A stretch of DNA of 64,000 nt from Shimia sp. SK013 (GTDB lineage: Bacteria; Pseudomonadota; Alphaproteobacteria; Rhodobacterales; Rhodobacteraceae). Under the pieces are notes generated by a model. It had not been told where the DNA came from. It was given only the letters and a program-made list of their open reading frames with translations, and searched no databases. Shown here in pieces: positions 54,311-63,356 of this stretch; position 1 is the stretch's first letter, and every line of letters starts with the position of its first letter. Where the stretch lies: assembly GCF_001292625.1 (NCBI RefSeq), contig NZ_LAJH01000005.1, positions 1 through 64,000 of the forward strand. The letters run 5' to 3'. The position numbers were made by a program, and so were the translations under genes.

Positions 54311-54750
54311 AGCCGCTCGCAAGCTTCAACCTCTGCAAAGGATTCACCTTTGGTGCGCCTGTCCAGCGCAATTGAGATTTGCGCGCTGGTGCCGGTGTCA
54401 AACACGGCCTTGCCGTGGGTCGGCACGATCACGCGCCCAACGGTTTTGCGGTACATGGTCCCAAAGCCTTCGGTGCCGTTATCACAGGTGAAAGGGAACG
54501 AAATCTCGGCCCCCGGACGGGTCGAAAAAGGAATTTCACCGCTGCAAGCAAGCGTGGCATTGCGCATGCAGAACACATCGGACTGCCCACTGCGATAGAC
54601 GGCTTCGCCGGTCAGTTTTCGGCCGTCCGACACATTGGCGGAGATCGAGAAAACTGCTGCGGATTGGGAGGCGTTGGCGGCGGGTTCAGAGGTGCAACTC
54701 GCGCTGAACAACAGGGTACCGAGTGCAAGAATGCTTTTGAGAGAGGTCAT
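54307..54750 (-). CDS. Putative lipoprotein of unknown function
   Basis: This 147-residue protein has a signal peptide with a lipobox-like LLFSASCT (Cys19), so it may be a lipoprotein. The mature part is small and beta-rich with two further cysteines near CMRNATLACSGEI. I recognise no family. It overlaps the convergent GMC gene's stop by 4 bp. Confidence 0.7.
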   Translation of the reverse strand: MTSLKSILALGTLLFSASCTSEPAANASQSAAVFSISANVSDGRKLTGEAVYRSGQSDVFCMRNATLACSGEIPFSTRPGAEISFPFTCDNGTEGFGTMYRKTVGRVIVPTHGKAVFDTGTSAQISIALDRRTKGESFAEVEACERL

Positions 54751-54919
54751 TTGGTCACTTATAGTTTGAATTTGCTGCAACTTTAACGGGTTGGAAACCT
54801 TGTGGGAATGGCAAAATCGCGGGGGCCTGTGTGGGCACAAACCGGGATGCGTTGCATTGGCTCACCTCCCGTGTTTTGCTTGAACGGCGCTGATTTCGCG
54901 CCCGAGCCGGGACATTGAT

Positions 54920-56119
54920 TTGATATTTATACGAGCATTAAGCGACCCGCTATTGAGGGTCGCATTCATGTGTATTCTCTTGATGGGGCCAGCAGTCGCC
55001 TCGGTGGCGCCGTTTCAATCGGTGATAGCGATCGAGCGATTGGGATTTGGCAATGCGGTCTATGCCTTTGTCGTGACGGCGGGGGCGCTGTTCAGTGTTC
55101 TGGCATCGGTTGCGATCGGCATCGTTGTGGATCAAACGCAGCGCTATCGAGGGATTTTACTGGCCTGCATTTGCGTCGGAATTGTCGCAGGATTTTTGAT
55201 GGCGCTGTGGCCTACAGCAGCGGCATTTGTAGTGGTGCATATGGTTTTGTTCCCAATCGCCGCAACCACATTTACGCAGTATTTCGCATTGGCGGCGGTG
55301 GCGGCGGATCGCAATCCGGAGATCGACAAAGACGTCGGGCTGTCGCTGGTCCGTGCGGGATTCGCAGGCACCTTCGCCCTAACGCCGCCGTTGTGGGCGA
55401 TGGCTTTGGCGCAGGGTGTGGACTTGTTGGCAGTCTATTGGATGCTGGCGATTGCGAATGTGCTGGTATTGATCGTGGTATACGTGATGTGGCCAAAGGA
55501 TATGGGCGATAGCGGAGGCTCTGGTCTAACGTTTCGAGAGGCGGTGGCAGAGGTCATCGCGCCCACGGTACTGGTGCGGCTTGGTTTGATCACCGCGGTG
55601 ACCTCGGCCAACGGGCTTTATAATATTTTGCTAGGATTGTTGGTGGTCACGCGGCTGGGCGGGCAGGAAAGCGATATTGGGTGGTTCTCTGGCGGTGTTG
55701 CCATGGTGGAATTGCCTGTCATGCTTGGGGGCGCGTTGTTGCTGCGACGCTTTTCCCGCGTTGCGATCATTCTCGTGGGCGCGGCGATTTATGCCGTCAG
55801 CTTTGCGGCGCTTGCGGTGGTGCCGTCGATGGCGGCGGCTTGGTGGCTTATCCTGCCGTTTGGTATCGGTGCAGGCATTATTCTGTCGGTGCCGGTCGGG
55901 TACATTCAGCAATTGGTAGAGCATCGGCCGGGCGCTGGCAGTTCGTTGATCTCCATGTCGCATTTTGGCGGCACGCTGGTGGCGTCGGGCCTGTTTGCGG
56001 GTTTTGCAGAGATCATCGGCTATGGCGGGGTGGCTGTGGTGGGCGCGGCGCTCTCGTTGGGCGCCGCGGTCCTGTTGTTTGCGCTTGAGGGCGGCAGATT
56101 GCGTCCCCGTGTGCGTTAA
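54920..56119 (+). CDS. Major facilitator superfamily transporter
   Basis: This 399-residue protein has about twelve membrane helices. It shows an MFS-like loop IVVDQTQRYRGILLAC after TM2 and a long hydrophobic C-half. The start at TTG 54920 keeps the first helix whole; an ATG 48 bp later would cut into it. It resembles SetA/sugar-efflux-type MFS proteins but the substrate is not clear. It overlaps the convergent yghU gene by 4 bp. Confidence 0.82.
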   Translation: MIFIRALSDPLLRVAFMCILLMGPAVASVAPFQSVIAIERLGFGNAVYAFVVTAGALFSVLASVAIGIVVDQTQRYRGILLACICVGIVAGFLMALWPTAAAFVVVHMVLFPIAATTFTQYFALAAVAADRNPEIDKDVGLSLVRAGFAGTFALTPPLWAMALAQGVDLLAVYWMLAIANVLVLIVVYVMWPKDMGDSGGSGLTFREAVAEVIAPTVLVRLGLITAVTSANGLYNILLGLLVVTRLGGQESDIGWFSGGVAMVELPVMLGGALLLRRFSRVAIILVGAAIYAVSFAALAVVPSMAAAWWLILPFGIGAGIILSVPVGYIQQLVEHRPGAGSSLISMSHFGGTLVASGLFAGFAEIIGYGGVAVVGAALSLGAAVLLFALEGGRLRPRVR

Positions 56120-56985
56120 CCCTCTTCGGGTTCAAGCTTGTCCTGAGTGCGGGTGTCAAAATCTTCAGCGGCGTGGCGTTCGCGCAGCTGTTGATCAAGT
56201 TCACCCCAAGCGCGGTTCACTTTGACGCCGCGCTTCACAGCCGGACGGTCATTGATCTCCTTGGCCCAGCGTTGCACGTGCTCATAGCTTTCCACGTCGA
56301 GGAATTCGCCAGCTTCATAGAGGCGGCCAAGCGCGAGAGCGCCGTACCAGGACCAAATCGCAATATCGGCGATGGTGTAGTCGTCGCCCGCGATGAATTT
56401 GTTGTCGGCCAGTTGGCGGTTCAACACGTCGAGTTGGCGTTTGGTTTCCATCGCAAAGCGGTTGATCGGGTATTCCCATTTTTCCGGCGCATAGGCGTAG
56501 AAATGGCCAAAGCCGCCGCCCAGATAAGGCGCACTGCCCATTTGCCAGAACAGCCAGCTGATCATTTCGGCGCGGTTTTCCTTGGGCCCAAGGAAGGCGT
56601 CAAATTTCTCGGCAAGATGCAGCAGGATCGCGCCGCTTTCAAAAACGCGGACTTCCTTGTCGCCGGACACATCCATCAGCGCCGGAATTTTGGAATTCGG
56701 GTTCACGTCGACAAAGCCCGAGCCAAATTGATCGCCCTCGCCGATGTTGATCAGATAAGCGTCATATTCCGCGCCGGTGTGACCGGCGGCCAGCAGTTCT
56801 TCGAACATCACAGTGACTTTGACGCCGTTGGGCGTGGCCAGCGAGTAAAGCTGAAAGGGTTGCGTGCCGCGCGGCAGGTCTTTGTCTTGTGTCGGGCCCG
56901 CGATGGGGCGGTTGATGCTGGCGAATTTGCCGCCACTTTCAGCGTCCCAAGTCCAGACTTTGGGGGGCGTGTATGTATCGGTCAT
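56116..56985 (-). CDS. yghU: Glutathione-dependent disulfide-bond oxidoreductase YghU
   Basis: This 289-residue Nu-class GST has the YghU N-extension (YTPPKVWTWDAESGGKFASI and NRPIAGPTQ), then a thioredoxin fold (QLYSLATPNGVKVTVMFEEL), NPNSKIPALMD, VFESGAILLHLAEKF, and YTIADIAIWSW. Nu-class enzymes reduce disulfides using two bound glutathiones. It is longer than, and related to, the GST at 46334-47032. Confidence 0.95.
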   Translation of the reverse strand: MTDTYTPPKVWTWDAESGGKFASINRPIAGPTQDKDLPRGTQPFQLYSLATPNGVKVTVMFEELLAAGHTGAEYDAYLINIGEGDQFGSGFVDVNPNSKIPALMDVSGDKEVRVFESGAILLHLAEKFDAFLGPKENRAEMISWLFWQMGSAPYLGGGFGHFYAYAPEKWEYPINRFAMETKRQLDVLNRQLADNKFIAGDDYTIADIAIWSWYGALALGRLYEAGEFLDVESYEHVQRWAKEINDRPAVKRGVKVNRAWGELDQQLRERHAAEDFDTRTQDKLEPEEG

Positions 56986-57055
56986 GTGAGTACCCTGTTT
57001 GCGTGTTGTTGCGCCCAATCTAAGCGCATCTGCGCGGATTGACAGGGGGGCGGGT

Positions 57056-58141
57056 TCAGTTTCCCAAAGCGGGCAAAGAATAGGGACCAGCGTCTTGGCC
57101 AAGCGCCATCATCAGGGTCTCTGTTTCGCGGCCTCGTAGGGTCGTGCGACCCATTTCCGTTGCCGTTACGTCGTCGGGCATGTTCATGCGCGCGACGGTG
57201 TCGGCGTCGGTCATCACAGAAACGCCGTATGGTTTACACGCATCCTGAAGCCGTTTGGCGGTGTTGATCGTGTCGCCGATATAGATCACCTGGCGTTTTT
57301 CCCAGCCACATTCACCGACGGCAACCGGACCTGCCGCCATGCCGATGCGCAGGGTGGGGGCGACGCCGAATGTGTCGAGATACTTTGCGCGCACTTCGGC
57401 GGTTTTGGCGATCATGTCGCGCACACAGCGCACCGCGCGGCCGTTTTTGACGCTGCCGCGGTCGCGCCAGCTCATCACAACTTCGTCGCCGACATAGTTG
57501 TGGATCATCGCGCCGTATTTGTGGATCGTCGGGTCGAGATCCAGAAAGAATCCCGATACCAATTCGAGGCTGCGCTGATCGCCCAGCTTGTCGGCCATGG
57601 CGGTGAACCCCACCAGATCGGCCAACACAAAAATGCGGTCTTCTTGGACAGGGCGATTGTAGCGCCCCATCAGGAAGTGGCGCAGGGTCCGCCCTCCCAC
57701 AAGCCGTTTCGCTTGCAGAACCAGTTGCACGACAAAAGCGGTGCCTGCGGCGAAGAAAAAATCGCGCGGCAGGCCACGTTGCACCCACGCCCAGAAATCG
57801 GCCCAGTCCGGAGAGTAAAGCCAGTGGCTAAGCGCGAGGGCAGCAATGAGGTGGGTGGAGGTGATGATCGACCGCAGAACGAAGGCAGGCACAAAGGCCA
57901 TCGCCCGCATCCTGCGTTGTACGGGGCCGCGATGCACCAAAAGCTCCAGCGTCAGCACGGCAAGCGCCACAAAAATGCCGCGGCTTGCGCCCCACATCAG
58001 CACCTTGGCGGAGAAGTCGCGTCCCACGATCTGGGACATGATGTAGCCATAAAACGCACCGACCACGCCCGCAGCGATGACCGCAAAAAGGATTGTGGGC
58101 AAATAGCGGTTCAGCACGGTTTTATCAGGCAAAAGTGTCAT
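57056..58141 (-). CDS. Membrane-bound class III adenylate/guanylate cyclase
   Basis: This is a 361-residue protein. Residues about 10-165 contain about five hydrophobic helices, an N-terminal membrane sensor. Residues about 185-355 form the cyclase domain: RIFVLADLVGFTAMADKLGD (metal Asp), YVGDEVVMSW, and VIYIGDTINTAKRLQDACKP with the conserved nucleotide-binding Asn. It should make cAMP in response to a membrane signal. ATG 58141 is chosen; a GTG 36 bp upstream is in frame. It is the second class III cyclase in the window. Confidence 0.9.
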   Translation of the reverse strand: MTLLPDKTVLNRYLPTILFAVIAAGVVGAFYGYIMSQIVGRDFSAKVLMWGASRGIFVALAVLTLELLVHRGPVQRRMRAMAFVPAFVLRSIITSTHLIAALALSHWLYSPDWADFWAWVQRGLPRDFFFAAGTAFVVQLVLQAKRLVGGRTLRHFLMGRYNRPVQEDRIFVLADLVGFTAMADKLGDQRSLELVSGFFLDLDPTIHKYGAMIHNYVGDEVVMSWRDRGSVKNGRAVRCVRDMIAKTAEVRAKYLDTFGVAPTLRIGMAAGPVAVGECGWEKRQVIYIGDTINTAKRLQDACKPYGVSVMTDADTVARMNMPDDVTATEMGRTTLRGRETETLMMALGQDAGPYSLPALGN

Positions 58142-58210
58142 AAGGGCTCTTTGATCGGTTTTTCCGTGAAGGACCACAATTATACGGGAGGCGGTCGGCG
58201 GTCCGTCGCT

Positions 58211-58248
58211 GAAAAAAACAAACCCCCGAAACCGAGGCTTCGGGGGTT
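58211..58248 (-). terminator. Intrinsic terminator of rpsU
   Basis: On the minus strand AACCCCCGAA and TTCGGGGGTT form a strong stem with an 8-nt loop, followed by TTTGTTTTTTTC, 37 bp after the rpsU stop. Confidence 0.93.
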
Positions 58249-58284
58249 GTAACTTCTTGTGTCCAAAGCTGGATCAAAGGGTGC

Positions 58285-58491
58285 TTAGAGCAGACCTTCG
58301 CGCTGGAGTTTCTTACGTGCCAATTTACGGGCACGACGGATAGCTTCAGCTTTCTCGCGCGCTTTTTTCTCGGACGGCTTCTCGAAATGTTGCTTGAGCT
58401 TCATTTCGCGGAATACGCCTTCACGCTGCAGCTTTTTCTTCAGAGCGCGGAGCGCCTGATCGACATTGTTGTCACGAACACTAACCTGCAT
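58285..58491 (-). CDS. rpsU: 30S ribosomal protein S21
   Basis: This 68-residue, very basic protein begins [20 protein letters not shown] and has the conserved [20 protein letters not shown]. It assists mRNA start-site selection on the 30S subunit. It is monocistronic with a strong terminator, and a good AAAGGTGG ribosome site lies upstream of ATG 58491. It is divergent from the COQ9-family gene. Confidence 0.98.
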   Translation of the reverse strand: MQVSVRDNNVDQALRALKKKLQREGVFREMKLKQHFEKPSEKKAREKAEAIRRARKLARKKLQREGLL

Positions 58492-58625
58492 GTGGTTTTC
58501 ACCACCTTTCTAAGTTTGAGTTGCAATGAAATTGCAGGAAGCCGCCGTATAGCAAAGGGTCCAAACATTGTCTAGTATGGCTGCAATTGCAGCATCACCT
58601 GCCAAGTTGTGCCGGAGAACACCCC

Positions 58626-59318
58626 ATGTCCGATGCCTCTCAAAACGATCTGAAAACCCGCCTGCTTGAGGCCGCAGAGATGCATGTGCCCTTTGATGGT
58701 TGGTCCGAAGCCACCTTTGCGGCGGCAGTGTCAGAAACCGGCATCGACCCAACTGTGGCGCGTGCGCTGTGCCCACGCGGCGCGGTGGATCTGGCGGTGG
58801 CTTATCACAAGCGCGGCGATTCGCAGATGACCGCAGCGTTGGCCGAGGCAGATCTGGACGCGATGAAAATCCGCGAAAAAATCACCTTCGCGGTGCGCAA
58901 ACGGTTGGAGATTTGCCTTGATCGGGAAGTTGTGCGTCGTGGCTCCACATTGTTTGCTATGCCGCAACATGCGGCGCAGGGCGCCGAGCTGATCTGGGGG
59001 ACTTGCGATGCGATCTGGACTGCGATCGGCGACACCTCGCGGGATTTCAACTGGTATTCCAAACGCGCCACGCTGAGCGCGGTTTATGGCTCTTCAGTTC
59101 TGTATTGGCTGGGGGATGACAGCGAAGGCAACACCGCAACATGGGCGTTTCTGGATCGTCGGATCGAGAACGTGATGCAGTTTGAAAAGACCAAAGCCCA
59201 GTTTAAAGGCAGCCCGATTGGCAAGATGATGGCGGCGCCGTTGGAAATGCTTGAGCGTATCCGTGCGCCCAAAGCGCCAGAAGGGATGCCCGGCAGCTGG
59301 ACTCCGCCGCGCCACTGA
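58626..59318 (+). CDS. COQ9-family protein (ubiquinone biosynthesis)
   Basis: This 230-residue protein has the TetR-like COQ9 fold: MHVPFDGWSEATFAAAVSET at the start and a C-terminal IWGTCDAIWTAIGDTSRDFN with WYSKRATLSAVYGSSVLYWL. COQ9 binds lipid and assists ubiquinone hydroxylation. It is followed by a quinone oxidoreductase 100 bp later, consistent with a quinone theme. Confidence 0.93.
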   Translation: MSDASQNDLKTRLLEAAEMHVPFDGWSEATFAAAVSETGIDPTVARALCPRGAVDLAVAYHKRGDSQMTAALAEADLDAMKIREKITFAVRKRLEICLDREVVRRGSTLFAMPQHAAQGAELIWGTCDAIWTAIGDTSRDFNWYSKRATLSAVYGSSVLYWLGDDSEGNTATWAFLDRRIENVMQFEKTKAQFKGSPIGKMMAAPLEMLERIRAPKAPEGMPGSWTPPRH

Positions 59319-59418
59319 CGCAGCGGCCTGTTGCAGGCCTCGTCCAAAAGTCTCTGTTCCTTGCGCGCGTCGCGGTGCTACACCTGCGGGCAACGATCAC
59401 TTTGGCCGAGGACACAAG

Positions 59419-60402
59419 ATGAGCAGCATGATGCGCGCCGTGGAAATTTCCAAACCCGGACCGGCGGAGGTGCTTGAGCTTACCGACCGCCCCATCCCGC
59501 AACCCGGACCGGGCGAAGTGCTGCTGAAAATCGCATATGCTGGCGTCAACCGCCCCGACGTGCTGCAACGCGCGGGGCTTTATGCACCGCCCTCAAATGC
59601 CTCGGATCTTCCGGGTTTGGAAGCGTCCGGCGCCATTGCTGCAGTGGGCGAAGGCGTCGCGGAGTGGGCCGTAGGAGATGAGGTTTGCGCCCTGTTGCCC
59701 GGTGGTGGCTATGCCGAATATGCGCTGACACCCGCAGCCCATTGCCTGCCTGTGCCGCGTGGCATGGGATTGCGCGAAGCGGCCTGTTTGCCGGAAACTT
59801 TTTTCACGGTCTGGTCCAACGTGTTTCAGCGCGGCGGGTTAAAGGCCGGTGAGCGGTTTTTGGTGCATGGTGGCTCAAGCGGGATTGGCACAACTGCGAT
59901 CCAGTTGGCAAATGTGCTTGGCGCGCGGGTGTTTGCGACAGCCGGATCGGACGAAAAATGCACAGCCTGCGAGAAACTGGGAGCGGAAAAAGCGATCAAC
60001 TACCGCGCTGAGGATTATGTGGATGTGATGCGCGCCGAAGGCGGTGCCGATCTGATCCTCGACATGGTGGGCGGTGATTATATCAAGCGCAACGTCAAAG
60101 CGTTGGCCGATGACGGGCGCCTTGTGCAGATCGCGTTTTTGCAAGGCCCTCAGGTGGACTTGAATTTCGCGCAGGTGATGATGCGGCGCCTGACAATCAC
60201 CGGCAGCACATTGCGCCCGCAGAGCGATCTCGCCAAGGCGCGGATAGCGGAAAGCCTTGCGGAACATGTCTGGCCTTTGTTGGATGCGGGCCGCGTGGCG
60301 CCGGTGATGGACAGTGAGTTCACGTTGGAAACCGCCGTTCAGGCGCATCAGCGCATGGAAAGCAGCGGCCACATCGGCAAAATCGTGATGAAAGTCGGCT
60401 AA
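59419..60402 (+). CDS. NAD(P)H:quinone oxidoreductase (PIG3/zeta-crystallin type, MDR)
   Basis: This 327-residue protein has the MDR features VLLKIAYAGVNRPDVLQRAG, VGDEVCALLPGGGYAEY, and the Rossmann site VHGGSSGIGTTAIQLANVLG. It lacks zinc ligands, matching PIG3-like NADPH quinone reductases. ATG 59419 (MSSMMRAVEI) fits the family start. It is adjacent to COQ9 and convergent with a GntR regulator. Confidence 0.93.
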   Translation: MSSMMRAVEISKPGPAEVLELTDRPIPQPGPGEVLLKIAYAGVNRPDVLQRAGLYAPPSNASDLPGLEASGAIAAVGEGVAEWAVGDEVCALLPGGGYAEYALTPAAHCLPVPRGMGLREAACLPETFFTVWSNVFQRGGLKAGERFLVHGGSSGIGTTAIQLANVLGARVFATAGSDEKCTACEKLGAEKAINYRAEDYVDVMRAEGGADLILDMVGGDYIKRNVKALADDGRLVQIAFLQGPQVDLNFAQVMMRRLTITGSTLRPQSDLAKARIAESLAEHVWPLLDAGRVAPVMDSEFTLETAVQAHQRMESSGHIGKIVMKVG

Positions 60403-60410
60403 AGCGCGGG

Positions 60411-61178
60411 CTAGCGCGTTGTCTCATGTTCAAACCGTTGTTGGGCCACCGCCTCGTTGTGCAAATACACCTGGTGGTCTGACAGCGCGGTTTCAACAAA
60501 GTTCAGGTGAGCCTCAACAGCGGCGCGCGCCGCTTCGGGATCGCGCGCCTGTAGGGCGGTGTTGATCGCACGATGCTGTTCCAGCAGTTCATGCCGCTTC
60601 GTGCGTTGTCGGAACATGATCGTGCGGTTGTAAAAGACGCCCTCACGCAACAGCTGATACATCGAGCGCATCATGTGGAGCATGATCACGTTGTGGCTGG
60701 CCTCGATGATGGCAAGGTGGAAATCCGCGTCCAGCCGCGCCTCATCTGCCGGATTGCGTTTGGGGTGGGCGGCCTCCATCTTGGAGAACACCGTCTGAAT
60801 GACGCGCAAATCGGTATCGGAGGCCCGCGTCGCCGCGCGCTCTGCCGCCAGGCCCTCCATGTCGCGTCGAAAGGAAATGTAGTCAAACACCGCCTCGTCG
60901 TGGGCTGCAAACAGCTGCACCAACGCGTCCGAAAAGGCGCTGCCCAAGACGTCGGCCACAAAGATGCCCGCGCCAGCCTTGGACGCCAGAAGGCCTTTGT
61001 CCTGCAGGGCCGAAATCGCCTCACGGAGACTGGGGCGGGACACGCCAAGGCGCTCGCTCAACTCCCGTTCGGCGGGCAGTCGTTCGCCAGGCCGCAGAAT
61101 GCCGCGCAGGATCAACAACTCGATCTGGCGCACAACTGAGGTGGAGAGTTTTTCGGGCTGGACCTTTTGGAAGGGCAT
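60411..61178 (-). CDS. FadR/PdhR-type GntR regulator (FCD domain)
   Basis: This 255-residue protein begins MPFQKVQPEKLSTSVVRQIE. It has a GntR winged helix (RLPAERELSERLGVSRPSLR) and an FCD domain with the metal-binding pattern (FHLAIIEASHNVIMLHMMRS and HRAINTALQARD). This resembles PdhR/LldR-type regulators of carboxylic-acid metabolism. The start at 61178 sits 17 bp inside a perfect 21-bp palindrome upstream, so it probably represses itself. Confidence 0.92.
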   Translation of the reverse strand: MPFQKVQPEKLSTSVVRQIELLILRGILRPGERLPAERELSERLGVSRPSLREAISALQDKGLLASKAGAGIFVADVLGSAFSDALVQLFAAHDEAVFDYISFRRDMEGLAAERAATRASDTDLRVIQTVFSKMEAAHPKRNPADEARLDADFHLAIIEASHNVIMLHMMRSMYQLLREGVFYNRTIMFRQRTKRHELLEQHRAINTALQARDPEAARAAVEAHLNFVETALSDHQVYLHNEAVAQQRFEHETTR

Positions 61179-61194
61179 AGATGTCTCGCGCAAA

Positions 61195-61215
61195 GTGGTC
61201 AAAAGATTTGACCAC
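61195..61215. promoter_or_regulatory. Perfect palindrome, likely operator of the FCD regulator
   Basis: GTGGTCAAA and TTTGACCAC surround a 3-nt AGA, giving a perfect 9+9 palindrome with the TGGTC/GACCA core used by FadR/PdhR/LldR-type proteins. It is 17 bp upstream of the regulator's start and 72 bp upstream of the lipoprotein gene on the other side. Confidence 0.75.
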
Positions 61216-61286
61216 ATACCGGACGGCGGCGCAAGGCGCACGGATCTGGTAAGGTTGCGTTAACCAATATTGGCCAGTCTGGCGGT

Positions 61287-61682
61287 ATGCGATTTTTGAG
61301 TTTCCTGATTTTTCTCACGGCCTGTAACGCCCCCAGTCCGCACTATTTCGGCACAGAGGCAACGCGCGTTTCCGTGATGGGCAGCACGTTTGATGTGCGC
61401 CACAAAGGTCGACTTGCTGAGGCGGTTCGCGTGAATATGCAATACGCCCCGCGCCTTGACGCCATCGCGCCAAAAGCGGAAATCGCCATGCAGGTGGTCA
61501 CGGGATGCGATGTGGTCGAAATACGCGGCGATGCGGCCAAAATCACGGGCATACTGGCCTGTGATCCGGGCGACGGGCCGCCCCCTGCATTAAGCTATCT
61601 CAAAGAACAAGACTGCGAGGTGGTCGACATCTTTGTGCCCGCTGGCGGGGCGACAGCGTATCTGGAGGCCGATTGCGACTAG
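61287..61682 (+). CDS. Small putative lipoprotein
   Basis: This 131-residue protein has a signal peptide ending in a lipobox-like LFLTACNAP (Cys13), so it is probably a membrane lipoprotein. The remainder is a compact domain with two cysteines in the C-terminal half (GCDVVEIRG and ILACDPGDG). No family is recognised. It is divergent from the FCD regulator across the palindrome and its stop overlaps a convergent GNAT gene by 4 bp. Confidence 0.7.
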   Translation: MRFLSFLIFLTACNAPSPHYFGTEATRVSVMGSTFDVRHKGRLAEAVRVNMQYAPRLDAIAPKAEIAMQVVTGCDVVEIRGDAAKITGILACDPGDGPPPALSYLKEQDCEVVDIFVPAGGATAYLEADCD

Positions 61683-62137
61683 TCCAGCGTTTTTGCCATA
61701 AAGAGTGAGGCCGGGCTTTCCTCGTAATCGCCAAACGGCGCGCAGTCTTTGAAGCCATGCGCGTAATAGAGGCTGTGCGCTTGCGTAAGTGTGTCACCGG
61801 TCTCCAGCTTCAACACCGAAAGGTCCTGCGTGCGGGCATCTCGCTCAAGATGCTGCATCAACTGATGCGCGATGCCGCGCCCCCGCGCGTTGGGGTCAAC
61901 AAACATCGATTTGATCTCGGCATAGTCCCCCTTGTTGGCCAGCGCCGCACAGCCCAACGTGGTGTCCCCGTCTTTGGCGACAAAGAAGCGGACGGACTCG
62001 ACGCACAGCTCGTCAATCGACAGAAAATGGTTGTCCTCTGAGGAAAACAGAGATTGCATGAGCGCATGACTTGCTTGCAACAGACGGGTGGCCTGCGGCT
62101 CCCGAGGGTTCCCCGGTACAACGCGAATGTCGTTCAT
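61679..62137 (-). CDS. GNAT-family N-acetyltransferase
   Basis: This 152-residue protein has the GNAT acetyl-CoA motif EIKSMFVDPNARGRGIAHQL and a B motif in HSLYYAHGFKDCAPFGDYEE, close to the putative-acetyltransferase YhhY-like group. Start MNDIRVVPGN at 62137 has AGGGGGAAG upstream. The substrate is unknown. Confidence 0.92.
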   Translation of the reverse strand: MNDIRVVPGNPREPQATRLLQASHALMQSLFSSEDNHFLSIDELCVESVRFFVAKDGDTTLGCAALANKGDYAEIKSMFVDPNARGRGIAHQLMQHLERDARTQDLSVLKLETGDTLTQAHSLYYAHGFKDCAPFGDYEESPASLFMAKTLD

Positions 62138-62220
62138 TATTCTTCCCCCTCTGGTTTCGCGCGCCAATCTGTGGCATCGCTCGGCTGCTGTCCAGCCTCA
62201 GCTTTTGGAATGACCACCTG

Positions 62221-62571
62221 ATGACGCATACGCTTTTTGTTTGTGACACCTGCTGCGCCGAAAACGCCGCACCCAGCGGCGCAACTTTTGCCGCTGCCTT
62301 GCGGGATGCCGCCAGAGCGGATCCGGACTTACAGGCGCTGGTCGTCAAAACCGTCAGCTGCTTAAACGTCTGCTCCGAGCCTTTGGCGTTGGCGCTGCGG
62401 GCGCCTGAAAAGGCGGCCTACCTGTTCGCTGGCATTGCTCCCGAAACGGACCTTGCGGACACTTTGGCCATGGCCAAGCTCTTTGTTCAAGCGGAGGCAG
62501 GGGACATCACCGACGCCCGCCCAGCGGGCCGTCTGCGGTTTTGCCTCAAAGGGCGCATTCCTGCTCCCTAG
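62221..62571 (+). CDS. DUF1636 metal-binding-type protein
   Basis: This 116-residue protein begins MTHTLFVCDTCCAENAAPSG and has a second Cys pair in VSCLNVCSEPLALAL, so four cysteines can bind a metal or an Fe-S cluster. DUF1636 genes are commonly linked to cobalamin genes; here it lies next to cbtA-cbtB, which sit under a B12 riboswitch. Its own start has a weak ribosome site. A dispersed intergenic repeat begins at its stop. Confidence 0.85.
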   Translation: MTHTLFVCDTCCAENAAPSGATFAAALRDAARADPDLQALVVKTVSCLNVCSEPLALALRAPEKAAYLFAGIAPETDLADTLAMAKLFVQAEAGDITDARPAGRLRFCLKGRIPAP

Positions 62572-62645
62572 GCTTTTTGTTTCAAAAATACCTTGGGGTG
62601 AATTGCCCCGGTCGGGGCAAGAGGGGCAAAGCCCCTCCCGCCGAA
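62566..62645. repeat. Dispersed 3'-end repeat, copy B
   Basis: CCCTAGGCTTTTTGTTTC then AAAAATACCTTGGGG, followed by hairpins GCCCCGGTCGGGGC and GGGGCAAAGCCCC. It has the same layout as copy A at 46241 and also starts at a TAG stop codon. It lies between the convergent DUF1636 and cbtA genes. Confidence 0.6.
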
Positions 62646-62648
62646 TGC

Positions 62649-63338
62649 TTAGCTGTCTTCGCCCTGCGCCATGAACAAGGCGCAGAAGTAACCAAGTGTG
62701 ACCCAGCCCACGGCAGCAAAGCCAAGGCTGTGGGTGACAAACTCCGCTGACAGTTCAGGGGGGGCTACGCCCCAGAAGGTGTCCAGATGCGGTGCACCAA
62801 TCAGCTGTGGCGCGAGGATCACGATCAGACCCAGAAAGTGCATCATCATGCCGCGCCCGAACGCAATCAGCGCAAGGCCAACCAGGGTGGCAAGGATTGT
62901 GCCCATCCACCAGATCTGACGCGGGGCAAGCTCGGCAGCGGGTGTGCCTGGCAATTCGGGCGGCAGGCCAACGGCCGGCGCAAGTTGCACTGCGATAAAT
63001 CCGGCCAAACCCCAGATGATGCCGTTTTGCGCCGTGATCGGGGTGCCGCGATGGTCGCGCGCCAGCCCCATCGCCGCCACCATCAACAAACCATAGCCGG
63101 CGTAGGTCACAAGGTTGAAGCCGATCGTCATCAGATGACGGCCCCATTCACCGCCTAATCCGGGCGCGCCACGTTCAGATTGAGGCGTGCCATCGGTCGC
63201 GAAGTGCAGCCGTGCGCCGGTTTCATAAAGTTCACCTTCCAGCAAAAGCGGGATGACAAAAACGAACTGAAGCAGGGCTGCAATCAGCCCCGCTATCAGG
63301 CCAGCGAACACAGCGCTGGACAACAAATTTTTGGTCAT
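62649..63338 (-). CDS. cbtA: CbtA cobalt-transport protein
   Basis: This 229-residue inner-membrane protein has about six hydrophobic helices and the CbtA features VFAGLIAGLIAALLQFVFV, FNLVTYAGYGLLMVAAMG and APQLIGAPHLDTFWGVAPPE. CbtA with CbtB is a predicted cobalt importer found under cobalamin riboswitches. It follows cbtB by 18 bp. Confidence 0.93.
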   Translation of the reverse strand: MTKNLLSSAVFAGLIAGLIAALLQFVFVIPLLLEGELYETGARLHFATDGTPQSERGAPGLGGEWGRHLMTIGFNLVTYAGYGLLMVAAMGLARDHRGTPITAQNGIIWGLAGFIAVQLAPAVGLPPELPGTPAAELAPRQIWWMGTILATLVGLALIAFGRGMMMHFLGLIVILAPQLIGAPHLDTFWGVAPPELSAEFVTHSLGFAAVGWVTLGYFCALFMAQGEDS

Positions 63339-63356
63339 TGTTTTACAGGCGTGCGC

